DNA from: Chamaelirium japonicum
Lineage: Eukaryota > Streptophyta > Magnoliopsida > Liliales > Melanthiaceae
Length of the DNA stretch: 64,000 nucleotides
Direction of reading: 5' to 3'
Assembly (NCBI GenBank): GCA_947650365.1
Contig: OX393550.1
Location: 73,499,478 to 73,563,477, forward strand
This document shows positions 13,005 through 26,373 of this stretch, piece after piece. Each line of letters opens with the position of its first letter. Position 1 is the stretch's first letter. The notes below the pieces were generated by a model. It made no database searches. It saw only the letters and a list, made by a program, of their open reading frames with translations, and was not told the DNA's origin. A program made the position numbers and the translations under genes.

Positions 13005-13811
13005 TGGTTTAAAGCAATAGTTAGGGTCTACTACAATCTATTTTATGGAATTTAGAAATAGATAATGTCTACTCTAGCCGCTATGTCTTCACCACCTCAA
13101 GTGGAGACATCCAGGAATCTAAATTCCCTGGGCTCGAGCACTGAGACTATCGGCCCTGAATTGGAGACAACATCTCGGTGAGAGCATGCAACCGCTTCTG
13201 CCAACGGAGTTTTTACGACCCAGTCTTCTTCAGAATTACCCACGGCAAACTGAAAGACCTCCCAGTCTCTTTTTGGTCAGCTTTATGTGACCCACGTGCG
13301 CAACAACAGTGGCTTCACACAAGCTTTCGGATGCTTCCCACAAATCTAGGTGGTGTCGGCAGGGGGGTTCATAGACTCCTGCGGTGCAGGATAAAACCGT
13401 CACCCACTGCCACCGGCATCCTCCATGTCCCGAAGGAAACCACTAGGCGAAGCAGCATGGAAGGAAACACAGCTCTCACCCGGTAGGAATATCGAACTGC
13501 GTACCTCCCACCCAGACTCTTAGCCGGTTGATTGTGGAGGCCAGGGGCTCCCCTTTGGAGGGAACCTCTTACACATCCCTTCTTTATGAGGTTTTATGCA
13601 TATCTAGATAGGTCACGACCTCCTAGACATAGACCCTGGTCTACCGTGCTCCCACTAGGATTACAAACCCTCCCGCAAAGCATTAGTATCCTCAGAAAAT
13701 ATCATAGTCCCTACCTTGAATACTCAGCTTTCGCCTTTCTTGCAAGGATCACATTATATAGATTCCAAGGAACCCGATACTTCACTAGTTTGCCCACAAT
13801 CCTAAGATCTG
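13005..13811 (-). other. Leader of copia copy 1, part next to gag
   Basis: Untranslated leader between gag and the inserted element. It aligns with 60765-61588 in copy 2. No gene is supported here; the frames at 13178 and 13532 are not matched as proteins in copy 2. Confidence 0.6.
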
Positions 13812-13816
13812 GAGCC

Positions 13817-16409
13817 AGTTGAGCAGCCAATTTGTGCGAATTATCCTTTTAATATTATGCATATATCATCAGTTTGCTACGTAAAACTTTCATACTACAC
13901 GTAAATTGCATAATTATCTCTGCACCACTGCTTAGTAGACTTTCATACGAACACAGTGATATATTGGTTCGCTTTCATACATTGCATGCATAAAAAATAC
14001 GGAGGCCGAGAGTCTAATTATCTTTCTATCGATAATCGCATCGTGACCTTATGAGCGTCATTTCATGTGTGTTTTTCAGGGAATTGATCCGGTTATTGAC
14101 GCAGTCAGCTCAATGACATCATAACTCTGCCGGGGATATCATTACGGTGATTCGACGGAGGATATACATCTCGCTTGGAGGCCCGTATGACGAGGGATGC
14201 ATGAAAGAACAATTGTTTGAAGCTGACCGATATGACGTCGCCAATTCAACACATCACTAGCTTCGGATCACTGAAGGACTACGCAAATGCCAATGGCCTG
14301 ACATGAAAGAGTTGACGAGTTTGGATGGCTCGGATGGTTACCTAAACCTATTGTTTTCTTCTTTCACTATTTCTCTCTCATATCGTTAGTAATGGATCTG
14401 TCCCTGTCTATGCCTCACTAAATCATAGCCGTCCATTTTACCCAACCAAAATCCCAAGCACGTCCCTCTCCCTCTCTTTCTTTCACGTGTCTGGATCCCA
14501 TCCAAAGGCACGAATGCCGCATGCATGCAGCCCTCTCTTAAACCAAAACCGGACCTCATTCAGCCGTCCGATCTCATTCCATTCCCAACTGATCACAACC
14601 CTATTGCTCCGGATCCTCTCTTCCCCACTGAATCACAGCCGTTCCGTGCATCAAACCCGACACGATCGCTCAGCCCTTCCATGCATGCATGCACGCATGC
14701 ATGTGCACCGGAACCCAGCACCTCCTGATCCGATCCATACCCCTGGATCGTAACATCACAGCCGTCCCTGGCACCCGAGCTCTATCTGCAGTTCCTGATC
14801 AAAACCCCACAGCACTCTCTCTCATTCCCACCATTACAGCACCGTCCGATCCCCATCCTTCCATGCATGCATGCATGCTTGCCTATGCACCGATTCACCC
14901 AGCCGACCCTCTCCTTCCCAACTAATCGTAGCCGTCCGATTCATCACAACCATCCGTTCCACCTATCCAACCCGTGCCAAACCCATGCATGCATGGGCCA
15001 CGTCCTGTCTCACGGAACATTTGATCACAGCCATCCGGAGTCCAAAAATCGCAGCCGTCCGATCCATCCGTGCATCAGCCCATGAACACCGAACCCATCC
15101 TGCTACCCGAACTTCTCTCTCCTCTCTCTAAAACTGAAAACAACCGCACCCTCTCTTTCCCTCCTTGATTCTCTCTCTATTCTTTCCTTTCTCTCTCTAG
15201 AGCTGAAACCCAGCCATGCATGCGACCTTCTTTCCCTCCACCGAACTTCCTTCTCTCTCTTAACCGATCTTCTCTCTCTATCTCCTTCCATAACAAACCC
15301 AGCCCCGATATCTCTCTCTTCCTTATCCCAACCGCACCCTCTCTCTCCCCCCTTGATTCTCTCTCTATATCAGAAACCGAACTTCTCTCCCCCTCTTTCC
15401 TTAACCGTCCAAGCCCAGCTCCGATACTCTCTCTCTTTTCTCTCTCTCTCTCTATCCTATATAGGGAGGGGCTCGGGTAAACCAAAAGGGGAGGGGAGGA
15501 CGAACCTAGAGGGCTGCCATCTATCCAACCCGTACCATCTTCAGCATCTCCGAGCCACGTCCATCACTCTCGAAGCCGCCGCCATCATTGCCGGGTTCGT
15601 CATCTTCAAAGAAGCATCCGTCATCAGCGCACGCATGGCCATGCGAGGCTAACCACCATATTCTAAGACCTGGATGAAGCCCTGTAGTCAGATCTAAACT
15701 CTGTTTTTATGTGTTATTTCCATATTTCCGTTCGTTCAATGAAATAATGTGATCTTATTTATGTCATCAAAAGCTTGATTGGAATTGTATGCAGTAAGTC
15801 TGATTTATTCTCCGTTATTATCAGGGTTTTACAGAAGTCGATTTCATAGTTTTATTCTTCGTTATTACGAAAAGTTTTACGGGGAATTATTACATAGTCT
15901 TGGCTTTTCTTATCACTATGAATTTTACGGAGGATTACTTTATCTTATTCCTATGAAGCGAGAAAGATCGCTATATTTGTTTATCATAACTGTGTTTCTT
16001 ATTGAATACCTTCCGCGGGGATAGATTGACTTCGAATCTCTGTGAGAGTCATGGAAATCATATAAAAATACGGTTTAGATCGCTACTTGTGCGGATTCTA
16101 GGGCTTCGAATATCGCATCCATATCTGAACTTCCATACTGCACCGCATTACCTTAATTAGTTAATCTGCATGCTTTAATCTTGATTAGTTTACTTTTTTA
16201 CAATCTCATAGAACCAAATCAACAATATTGCTCATTAAGTAACTTAGGTAGATAGATTAATAACCTTAGATTAGATAGTTCCCTCATTAGCAATCCCTGT
16301 GGGATCGACCTCGTAATACGTACCGCTCCTACAAAGCGATTCGTGCACTTGCGAGTTATAATTTAGATCAAATTAACCCCTCAATTTAGGATTATTTTAG
16401 ATCGCATCA
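13817..16409 (+). mobile_element. Probable solo LTR (Ty3/gypsy-like) inserted in the copia leader
   Basis: A 2,593-bp block missing from the matching place of copia copy 2 (near 60770). It is flanked by the 5-bp duplication GAGCC (13812-13816 and 16410-16414). It contains a TATA-like tatcctatataggg near 15453, then GC-rich leader-like sequence, and ends with ccctgtgggatcgacctc...cgcatca, a pattern I associate with the U5 end of some plant gypsy LTRs. No coding domain was seen. A solo LTR in plus orientation explains this best, but its first bases lack a clean TG. It also holds CATGC-rich runs (14683-14703, 14862-14880) and many short repeats like cagccgtccgat. Confidence 0.6.
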
Positions 16410-16414
16410 GAGCC

Positions 16415-17526
16415 TAGCCTAAGGTCAATATGGAAAGGACTCCCACTACGATGACGCCTCATTCACAATTTGATGCCTGATGTCATAGTAGACCTCATCT
16501 CATTACAGGTTTCGATGCTGGCCAAATAGGGACATCCGACAACCTCCGCCGGACCTCAACCTAATGGTGGCATAACCAAATCGTGATGAGTTCATACTAC
16601 CATCAAACGTCATCTAGAAACGGGTATCACACAGTGAAATCCTAACCTAACTTGGTCGCTAGGACCACGTGGGGAAAGGGCATCCCACTAGGGTTATCAT
16701 ACTTCTTATGGAGACATTAGTTAATTATCACTAAATAAATCTAACACTGCTTCTATCTCGGTGCACAGTACTTGGCTACCTGAACTACCACGAGGGCGGT
16801 TATCACCTTTCCTTTTAGCTAGCCACCATATTCGCACTTGTTAGAAACATTTAAAGACACCGATGAATTCATAAGCTTAGTACTAACCCTAAGCCTGATC
16901 TAGAGACAAACTCACAAGCAAGAATGATAATCACATTATCATCGGGGTTCTCTAAATACTGAATAAAGAGAAACAACAGAAAAACATCCAAACTGAATCT
17001 AGTCCAGGGTCCGACCCCTGAACCTGAATAGCACAGCCAAGATATCCCGCTCTTCCGTTCTGCACGATCTCTGACGACGATCCCTTTCATCGCCAATATG
17101 CACGCTTTCGCCGGGTCTTTGCACGCCATGGTACCGCTTGCCCGAACCGTGGATGTAGCATCATCTCCTTCTTCCTGTGATCGAAAAACTAACACGCACC
17201 GAGCAAGTGCTCGTTCGTGTACAATTTTGTTAGAAAGAAAAGATGACAATCCTAGAAATATGGCTAGGGAACCGAGGATGGTCAACCCCCACCCTCGCCC
17301 ATCTAGAGCCTTACAATCCACAATAATAATCAATGCAAAATTAAATCCGGGGTCCGACCCCCGGATGCATGCAATCACAGATTACTATTCAGCACGGCAC
17401 TTGCAAAAAGACGATACATAGCACAATCCACATGCATGATCTACGCCGAACCCCGACGAAAACATATGCCATCATATATTCACATGATGTTTTCACGAAT
17501 TCATGCATGAAACATACACTAAAGCG
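16415..17526 (-). other. Leader of copia copy 1, part next to the 5' LTR
   Basis: Aligns with 59646-60765 of copy 2. It is an unusually long stretch between the primer-binding site and gag. The open frame at 16869-17378 is not conserved as a frame in copy 2 and is not called. Confidence 0.6.
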
Positions 17527-17541
17527 TGCTCTAATACCAAT

Positions 17542-19496
17542 TGTTGGATATTGGATCCGCTAATCAGAGTCGCAGCGGAAGCAAAAGAAAGATCCGAAGA
17601 TCATACGGTGTATGTTTCATTACAATTCGTGATACAAAACAATCTACATGCAAATCTACGATCTTAGCATATGTGCGGACACCCTAGAGGCATAGTACGA
17701 TCTACGGAAGACATGCATGCATCTACTTAGATGATTAGATTCATCATACTTTATGGATCTATGATCCGGAAATTACGGAATGATGAAGAACCACACTTGA
17801 ATCACAAGGGAAACTGTCGGATAGCACCTTGTCCTTTGCGAATTGAAGAATCCTCGAAATCCCGTCTCTAAGTGCAGGGATTACGAGCCGACGGAGGAAT
17901 CCGTTGCGAAGACGATGGCGAGCCACGAGATTTTCTCCTCCTCTTTCTCCTTTCTTCCTTCTCCTTCCTTCCTCTTCCTTCTCCCTTCTTCTTTCTCTCT
18001 TTTCCTTGGCCGAAACCACAAAGGAGGAGGACTAGGGGTCGGATTTTTGGAGGGGAGGGAGTAGAAGCATTAGGGCCGGCCCTCCCCTCCCTATTTCCTT
18101 TATAGGGCCGATCTCCCATGGCTCCAAGGAGCCTAGGGCCGGCCCCTAGGTGGATAGGGATGAGGGGGGGTCGGATTTAGGTCTTCCGAGTGTTTATCGT
18201 GAAGTCCGGACAAAAACGCCCTTCACGAAAAGCGGAAAACTGAAAGTGAGACTGAGTGAGGTGCGCTACTCGGAATCGAGTTCCGTCAGCGCCTGTGAGC
18301 TTCTGGAATTATTCCGCTCAATCTAAGATCCATATTCAATATGTTCTGAGCCATATTTCAGTATTTACCAAAATATCCCTACAGCCCGTAACACATGTGA
18401 ATTAGGTTCTTTGGCTCCGGGCTTGCGCTCCATCGCGCTACTTTGCATCCAACGTATCCAACTAGGTCGGGGAACAATTCCTATACGCAACAACAGGGTG
18501 GAATCTTCAGGGTTCGGGATCTCTAGCTCCAACCGGATCCCTGATTAACTATTCCGGTGATACACCGAAAGTTTCGTTAATCAGCCCTAATCCGATTAAC
18601 CCGCGTATCCACCCAGAGTGTGACGCGAGTTGAACTCTAGTGATCCTAAACTTATGTTACTCCCTCGTAACCCTATTCTCTACTATACTCCGATAATCCT
18701 TATCCCTCTTATTACTGGTGCCATGATACGACTCGGGCGGTGGGGAGCACCGTCAGATCCCGATCGATCATCTGACTAGGGTTTGATGACTTGTCATCTA
18801 TAACACCACACACCTTCCGGTGCTATGCCTAGCATCCGAAACATCGTCAGTCATACTGACAACCACCAGGCCTGGGTTAACTGTGTGGACAGATTGACTC
18901 ATCAAAACGCACCCATCCAATACTGGACGTCGGATAACCTGTAGGGATTACATGTCACTCAAGCGCCAGCCGGGTAACCCAACGTACCGTGGTATTGGAC
19001 TATGGAAGGCCCGCACAAGTTGGCACATCAAAGCACCACTCAACTGGTTGGCCCAGTGAGCATGGTCCCTCAGGGTTAAGGACAGATTATCTATAGTAGT
19101 AAGACGGTTTCTGCACCAGTGTCTGAATCACTGAACTGTGCACCGTCTTGGTTCCTGTTCAACACGATCATCGTGCTTGGTCAGGTGAATGGAAATCCCA
19201 CGTTCCCGTGGTGGAGACTTCACCACATCCTCTACCTGCCAACAACTTGTTCTCGGTGAAGCGACCGACATTACCTAAGCTGTGAACTAGTTCTAAGTCT
19301 ACACAGAACTGGTTCACTGGGTCTCCCAAGCATGGATCCTCCATGCGCCTCAGTGGCCTACTGTATTCCCTAGGGTTCTTTTATTATATGAGTATTATCA
19401 TATACCAGAGTAGTATTCTAATTAAAGCAATAACCAAAGTCATCTTTATTAATGTTAATACAGAAAATCCACGCTAAGGACACACAAGCTACAACA
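17542..19496 (-). repeat. 5' LTR of copia copy 1
   Basis: About 1,955 bp. The inner edge at 17542 is followed, on the minus strand, by the primer-binding site TGGTATTAGAGCAC. The outer edge ends ACAACA before the target duplication CGGAG at 19497. Confidence 0.9.
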
Positions 19497-19501
19497 CGGA
19501 G

Positions 19502-22500
19502 AACATCGTAGGTGGCCATTTGTCACGATTGGAAGTTGATTCATTAATTGAGTCTTTACTCATTTATGAAAGTTTTTCTAATGAACAATTGATGCATCTC
19601 TCCTACCAGTGCTTCGTGGTCTTGTCAACTATCTTGCCACGGAACAAATGCCGGAATTATGGCTCAAGCAAGAATAAACTCATTTACTTACCATGGTCAA
19701 ATGGTATTTTTGGGATGAGACATACCTATTCAAATAAAGTCCTGATCAAATCATTCAAAAATGCGTCCCTGATTGCGATCGGTGTCAAATTCTTTCATTT
19801 TGCCAGGACCATACATGCAGTGGTCATTTTAGTGCAAGAAAACCACTGCCGAACTTCTGTAGTGCAACTTTTATTTGCCAATCATTTTTCAAGACTCGCA
19901 CAACTACTGCAAATCTTGTGATCGCCATCAGCGACTAGGAAAAATCTTAAAACGTATTGAAATGCACTTGAACCCAATCTTTATTTTTGAACCTTTTGAC
20001 GTCTGGGGTATCGATTTTATGGGTCCATTCCTTAAGTCGTACGGTTTTAGTACATTCTTATCGGGGTCAACTACGTTTCTAAGTGGGTCGAGACAGTAGC
20101 GTGTAAGAGTAACGACCTCAAAGTGGTGATCCAATTTCTGAAAGAAAATATTTTCGCTCGTTTTGGCAACCCCTGCACAATAATTAGTGATGGGGGAAAA
20201 CATTTATGCAATCGAACTTTTAAAGTCTTGCTAAAGAAATAGTTGGTCACTCATAAGGTATCTATATACGTCGTATCATCCACAGACTATCTCTCAGGTT
20301 GAGATTTCAATCGGAAGATTTAGACCATCCTTGAGAAGACAATTAACCCATCTAGAAAATATTGGTCACTTCGGTTGACTGATGTACTTTGGATGTACCG
20401 TAACGTATAGAAAAACTCCAATTGGAATGTCTCCATATAGGCTAGTCTACGGGATGGCCTATCTACTTGTCAAGATAGAACACAAAGCTTATTAGGCCAT
20501 TAAACACCTTAATTTTGATCTCGATAAGGCTGGAGTGCATAGGAAACTTTACTTGATGAGTTGGAAGAAATTTAAAATAATGTCTACAATTGTGCCAGAT
20601 GATACAAAAATCGCATGAAAGCGACGCATGATAAACTCATCATTCGTAAGGATTTCTACCTAAGACAAAAGGTCTTAACATATAATTCTTGATTATATTC
20701 TCGGGAAAATTAGAGTCCCATTGGACCGGACCATATCTTGTAGAAATAGTTCACCGTACGGTGCAATAGAGATCGACAACCCAAATGATGGTACTAGCTT
20801 CCAACTCAAAGGTCATTGTTTGAAATCATACCTAGAATACCTAAGTCCAGAGGTCAAAGAGATCCTTCGAAAAGATCATGTTTATCAGGATTAACCTCTA
20901 TACGTGCTAGAGATTTTGTTCATATGTATAAATATCTATTTTAATTTGTTCATATTTTTTTTTGTCATTCAGATGTCTACAACTGCTTTCTCCCTCACCT
21001 ATCAATTTTGACCATCCTTTATACTCATGCATCATTGAGGACAATATTTGGTTTAGGTTTGGGGGTGATTTTCTTGATTATCTTTCGTGCTAGCACTTGA
21101 TGTTTTCTTACTTATTTTTGTTTTCTTAAAAAAAAATATTTTCATAAGTTTCATACTATAATTTCTATATACTAAAGTATGACTTTGAGGCACATGGTTA
21201 TAAAATCTTTCAAAAGCCTACTGACTAGCTGGGTAATGTCTAACTGAGTTCTTTTTATTAATACCCTCTTGGAGAGTGTTAAAATATATACTTTGAATTT
21301 TCACTATACTTGGAGGCACATAGTTAGAATTTATGTTTAAATTAGTGGTTGTTAACCTAATAATAACCTAGAGGCCTGATGAACCAAGACTTTCTTGTTT
21401 TGTTTGCTGAGAAGGAAAAAAAATGTTGAGAATATTGGGTATCATTAAAAGAAACTAGTGGATTAGACTAGGTACACTAGAAAAGGGCTACCTATTGTGA
21501 AAGTTATTTGCGGGCTTGTGATGAAAAACTCAAGCATCGGTCTATAAGAAAATATTAATATCTGACACCTTATGCCAACTGGTGTGGGAGCTGTCGATTA
21601 GTGCTCAAGGAAAAGTCACCCCAAGTGGTAAAAGGGCAACAAAAAAAAAGAAGAATTTTGCAAAGAAAAATATATTCATAAGGTGAGAAGAAATTTTTAG
21701 ATAGAATATTTAGTGTGTGTGAACCCTGCGAAAAACAAGTAGTGTGAAAGCCACTATTGTAATATATTAGTCAGCTAGAGCATCACAGATAAAACCAACA
21801 AGGCATTAAAGTGAACGTCATCACCTCTCATTAACCTAGACAAGTTGATTGGTTTTGAATCAATGTGTAAGGGTGTTTTTTAAGAAGTTATTCGTATTAG
21901 CATCTCTTTGACCAATTGAACAATTTTTGTGTATGTCCATACAATATTATGCACACAAGTACAAAAGTTTTGATATTTTTTAACGGGAGAATCACCAAAA
22001 CCCAACCCATATATCTGGAAAGTTAGAAGTCGGGCTAACAAAATTTCAATCTCCGTGTCTTAGATGTCAACACTCAAAGTACATTAAATTATTTTGTGAA
22101 ATTTTATTTTTTATTTTGTTGGTACATTCACAACAATCCCTTACGATACAACACTCGTCCTCAAGGGTAACTTAGGGATTTAACGACTTGTTGCATATGC
22201 AAAGTGCAACTGCGATTCCTACGAAAGTAGGTTAAATAGTTTTTATTTACTTTTGATTTCTTGCTCAATGTCTAGCAAAAGTTAGGTTTGGGGGTGTTTT
22301 AAGCCTCTAAAATTATATTTTCACCCTATTCTTTCTCATGCATTTTCTTTTATTCTACAAGTAAAATGATATTTTTCTTTGCATCACTGATTTGCACGCG
22401 TTTATGTGAATACAATGATTACATTTATACGATGCATGCATGAAAGATATGGAGTCTAGTAAGCAAAAATTATTATTTCTCTATTCTGTATTTTATCGAG

Positions 22501-24000
22501 ACTAATGGACTTTACTTTTATTTATCTTGTATGGAATGAAGACTAATACTCATACTAAAGACTATGACGAACTATGACTAAGATCAACATTATTACTTGG
22601 CTTCAAGAAAGAACACATGAAATGCACGCAGGGCATTCCGAAGGTTAGATGTAAAAGAAGAATATAAAACATTCGGTTGAGAGATGATCTGATCAGGTCT
22701 AAATAGTACACGATACGGAAGACACCACATGCTTTGATGGGCCATACTGAACAAGACGATAGCTCACTCATGTATACTATGCAGAATGAATATTTCCAAG
22801 GCCCAACTGATAGCAAGCCCAAGATCCAATACAAATCCTATACATTGAAACAAATCAACTTTGCCTACCAATTTTGGATTCAAAATTCTACTCATGCATG
22901 TCTCAGTATTTTGGCCATAACTTTTAACTCACATATCCAATAAAGGCAAAATAAGATTCATTGGAAAGCTAATTCAAATATCTAAAAAATTATTTGTCAT
23001 GAAGGTTTTCAAATGCAAACATTTTTGAGGTCAAAATGGGCTGTCAATCACAACCTAAAAATTAATAAAAAAATTCATCCGAAATTTTCCTCTTGAATTA
23101 TGGTTTTCCTAAGAGATGCCTTGGTAAAAGCAAGAGACGTCTATATATAAGGGGTCATGGCCATGGAGAAAGGGAGACTACATTATATAGGCCACTACAT
23201 TGTAAAGAGTGTTGGGAAGAGAGTACATTGTAATGTTGCTGTTTTAAAGGAGGGTGTACTCATTTACTTTCATTAATAAAGTTATTTTAGTTTATGCATT
23301 GTCTCATGCATCTTTTTTTTTTCTTCTGCAATGAAGCCTTGTTCTTCTAATATTTTTACTCTGTTATTATCACCACGGTAGGTTGAGATCATTCTTGCCA
23401 AGGAGAGGGGTCCGATACCATGGTAGTAGTTAGCTTTCTCTTCTTGTATGTTACTCTAGTATACACGTAGATTTTGATTCTTAAGAGAGAAGAAGCTCAC
23501 TTGTACTTTTGTTCAATTGGGATTCGGATAATACTTCAAAACTCATACAGTTAATCATTTATTAAGTAGACATAGTTTTATTCTTATCTAACTAAGTTAT
23601 ACAAACTTTGGCAATTGAAATAGGATTCTTTCTTCACTATAAGAATGATCTTGTTCTTTGTAATTGCGAGGGTATTATATGACAAAGTTAGGTCAAGCGA
23701 CTTAAACTCCAAACCATCTACTTGAGACGGTAAAATTTTCACACTCAAATATAGATTAAAGGGAGCAACATTGTAATAAAAGAGTTTGCTATGACCTAAA
23801 TTAGATGATTCTTCTATGTTGATTTTTCCAAAAAACTTCTAATTTGAATCATTAGCTTCTCATTCTACTTTTTAAAACAAAGCATTTTCAAAACAACAAA
23901 AATCCAAACTCTCTTAAATTTTCATTGGCTTCACTTGTGATTTCTCACTTTTTGGCATCACACTTACGTGTAGTTCAATCCTTTACTTGCCATTATACAT
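19502..24000 (+). mobile_element. Ty3/gypsy relic (integrase part, 3' region and probable 3' LTR)
   Basis: Between about 19680 and 20900 the plus strand carries clear remains of a gypsy-type integrase: the zinc-finger end, a stretch resembling FEPFDVWGIDFMGPF, and a catalytic core remnant. Downstream a purine tract (ggtttgggggtg) occurs near 21056 and again near 22284. A probable LTR starts near 22295, with a TATA-like ctatatataagg at 23141 and AATAAA near 23274. The right end is uncertain. It is heavily broken with many breaks, so old. Part of the same relic occurs upstream of receptor kinase B (39297-39460), so it predates that duplication. Confidence 0.7.
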
Positions 24001-24834
24001 GTCAAACAATTTTATTTACATATATTGGTTTTGATTTCCATCTTTACTAAAAAAAACACAAAAAGCTTTAAATCAAATGAGGAGAGAGATCGATAAACAA
24101 TGGTTTGTAGCCAACTAAGGTGAGAAGAATTGAGATAGATTTAAGCCATAGAGATTGAAATTTTTAAAACAATTTTATCATAGCTTAATCACCATTGCAT
24201 GTAAATTATAAAATGTGGAGGTGCGTCGCGAACTTAGCACAGTTAAATTTTAGATTTACCAAATTCTATCATAGTGCCTATTGATCAGGACGATCATATA
24301 AGTTATAATTTTGTAGAGACCTTCCTCTGGGCGTATCTCCCACTTGTTCCTCCAAGAGGGATCTACCCGTGGTTAGGGTGATTTCAGAAGTAATACCCTA
24401 AATGGTGCTACCACCATGTTTGGGGTGGACTTCACATTTGGGTGCATTCAATCTTGCGAGATTGGGCATTGGTGTCTCCACTTGAGTGAATCAATGGAGT
24501 TTGAGCGGTATCTCGGGTGAGCAACTAAGGCCACTCATATTGGAGCATGGTGAAGTTAATTGGTCGGGCAGGGAGCTTGCAAAGATTTGAAAAAAGCATG
24601 ACGGAAGACAGCGTGGTGTGGAGGGTTTACTCCTATTAGAGCCAGTGTGTACTTATTTCCATGTGTGTAACTGGAACTTTTGCTTAGTGGATTGATCACA
24701 TCGTTCAGCGCGAAGCCGGCAAGGTTTTTCCCATGCAGGGTTTTCTAGCAAAACTATGTGTTGTAGTTTACCTTCTATGTGAAAGCCCTGTATGCTTATG
24801 CCCTAACACTTCCCAGAAACCCTATTCGGATAAG

Positions 24835-24838
<4 letters not shown>
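24001..24838. other. AT-rich stretch without recognised genes
   Basis: No gene seen. A region near 24228-24370 shows weak direct similarity to 25484-25625 (shared pattern gaacttagca, then gacca/gatcagg..aatc, then ggatct), possibly diverged ends of an old element. Low certainty. Confidence 0.3.

Positions 24839-24840
<2 letters not shown>

Positions 24841-24892
<52 letters not shown>
24841..24892. repeat. (GA)n microsatellite
   Basis: Uninterrupted GA dinucleotide run of about 52 bp immediately left of the hAT MITE. Confidence 0.95.
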
Positions 24893-24893
<1 letters not shown>

Positions 24894-24896
24894 ATT

Positions 24897-25461
24897 AGGG
24901 GTGGGACTTGGGCGGGTCTGACCCGAACCCGACCCGCTCAACCCGAACAATGGACAAACATGGACAAAGCTGGTTAAAAACTTGGATGGGTTTGGACAAA
25001 AAAAGATCAACCCAATTTCAATTTGGACGAGTTTGGGCACCGATCTCCCCAACCCGAGGAACCCGAGGAAGTGACACACTAAGGTTAAATGCTTTGATAG
25101 TTTTTTTTTATGGAAATCAAAGACTGCCTATTTGATGTTGAATGATAAGAATTCGTTTGAAATATGTGAGGATATGGGTTGGACTTTATGTTTTTGTTAT
25201 GCAAATCAAAGATTTTTTTTATCCAATTCAAAAATATGTTGGATTTTTTTTCCATCTATTTATGTGCACAAGCATTTCTAATTGGGCAACATGCCCAACC
25301 CGTTTATTATTTTGCAAATTGGGCAACCCGAGGAACTAGAATGGGCAAACACGGGTTGGGCTTCCACGGGCTCCCCGGGTTTCACGGGCAAAACGGGCAA
25401 AGGTTTGTGCAAGTCGGGTTGGGCATGGGCTGACCCTTCAACCCGCCCAAGTCCCACCCCT
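24897..25461. mobile_element. hAT-type MITE with 21-bp terminal inverted repeats
   Basis: The ends are perfect inverted repeats of 21 bp beginning AGGGGTGGGACTTGGGC. They are flanked by 8-bp direct repeats AGAGCATT (24889-24896) and AGAGCATG (25462-25469) that differ only at the last base. The 565-bp length, the 8-bp duplication and the AGGGGTGGG end fit non-autonomous hAT elements. The interior is rich in acccg/cgggt words and has no credible gene. Confidence 0.85.
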
Positions 25462-25469
25462 AGAGCATG

Positions 25470-26147
25470 TAATAATCTAGGGTGAGGAGAGAACTTAGCA
25501 AACCAAAAGTTTAATCGACCGGAGTCTAGCATATTGCTGACCAGGCCAATCGTAGGAGGTAGTTTATTTTAACGTCCCCACCATGCTCCGATCAGACCTT
25601 CCCTGGTCCCACCTAAGACGGATCTGTAGGTAATTTTAAACTCAACACTATAAGGAATACAATATACAATTAAAATTCGAGAACCAAATGCATCAAACAA
25701 ATGAAGCTAGAATAGAATGTAAGACAGGGCTATCTAAGGTTTTATGATTCACATACTTGTCCCTATGAAGACGAATCCATTCTCTTCCACTTGAATCTTC
25801 TTGGTGCAGGTTCAGACTCCCTAGTTCTTGTGCCATCACTAACCAGACTAGAGACTCAAGCACTAACTACTATGACTCACAACATTGAAAGACACATTCA
25901 CAAGTTACCGACCAACACTATCCTAACATAGAACCGATACGAAATTGTACAACCAAAAATCAAGTGTTGCACTTTGTTCATCCCTGAACATCAGACTTGT
26001 TTTGAGTGTTTGAATGCCCATGGCCCCTGAGGAAACCCACGGTATTCGGCTAACATTCTCAGGTCTACTCGAAAAAGGAGATTCAATCGTAATGGAGTGA
26101 ATTCCCCTACACGGTACGTGTCAGATAAATAGAAAAAGTGAACATAA

Positions 26148-26200
<53 letters not shown>

Positions 26201-26373
26201 AAAGATGAAAGAGAAAGGTAGCGAAACAAAAATAATTGAGAAACAAAATAATTGAGCCTTTATTTTTCCCTCTGCCATTGCGTAGTTTGATTCTGCTGTT
26301 TTAGCGCTAAGTCAAAATATAACATTTAGTTTTTACTATGCCATTTACAATATACATTCTATTCTCATAATTG
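25470..26373. other. Spacer downstream of receptor kinase A
   Basis: No gene seen. It holds a (GA)n run at 26152-26198. From about 26272 it matches the 3' flank of copy C (from about 40521), so the end of the spacer belongs to the duplicated receptor kinase unit. Confidence 0.5.

Larger units (their letters stand above)
7070..19496 (-). mobile_element. Ty1/copia LTR retrotransposon, long-LTR family, copy 1
   Basis: Full element with both LTRs (7070-9023 and 17542-19496, about 1.95 kb each, beginning TGTTG and ending ACA), flanked by the 5-bp target duplication CGGAG (7065-7069 and 19497-19501). The uninterrupted target is present upstream of copy B near 39294. On the minus strand the Met-tRNA primer-binding site follows the 5' LTR (about 17527-17539), and a purine tract reading aagtgggaga precedes the 3' LTR. 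The order gag, protease, integrase, reverse transcriptase, RNase H is that of Ty1/copia. A second element sits in its leader (13817-16409). The LTRs differ by scattered substitutions, about a few percent where compared, so it is moderately old. The coding part is broken, with only a few breaks. Confidence 0.92.

Noticed and set aside
16869-17378. A 169-residue frame on the minus strand
   Set aside because: The same region in the sister copia copy is not open, and it lies in the untranslated leader.
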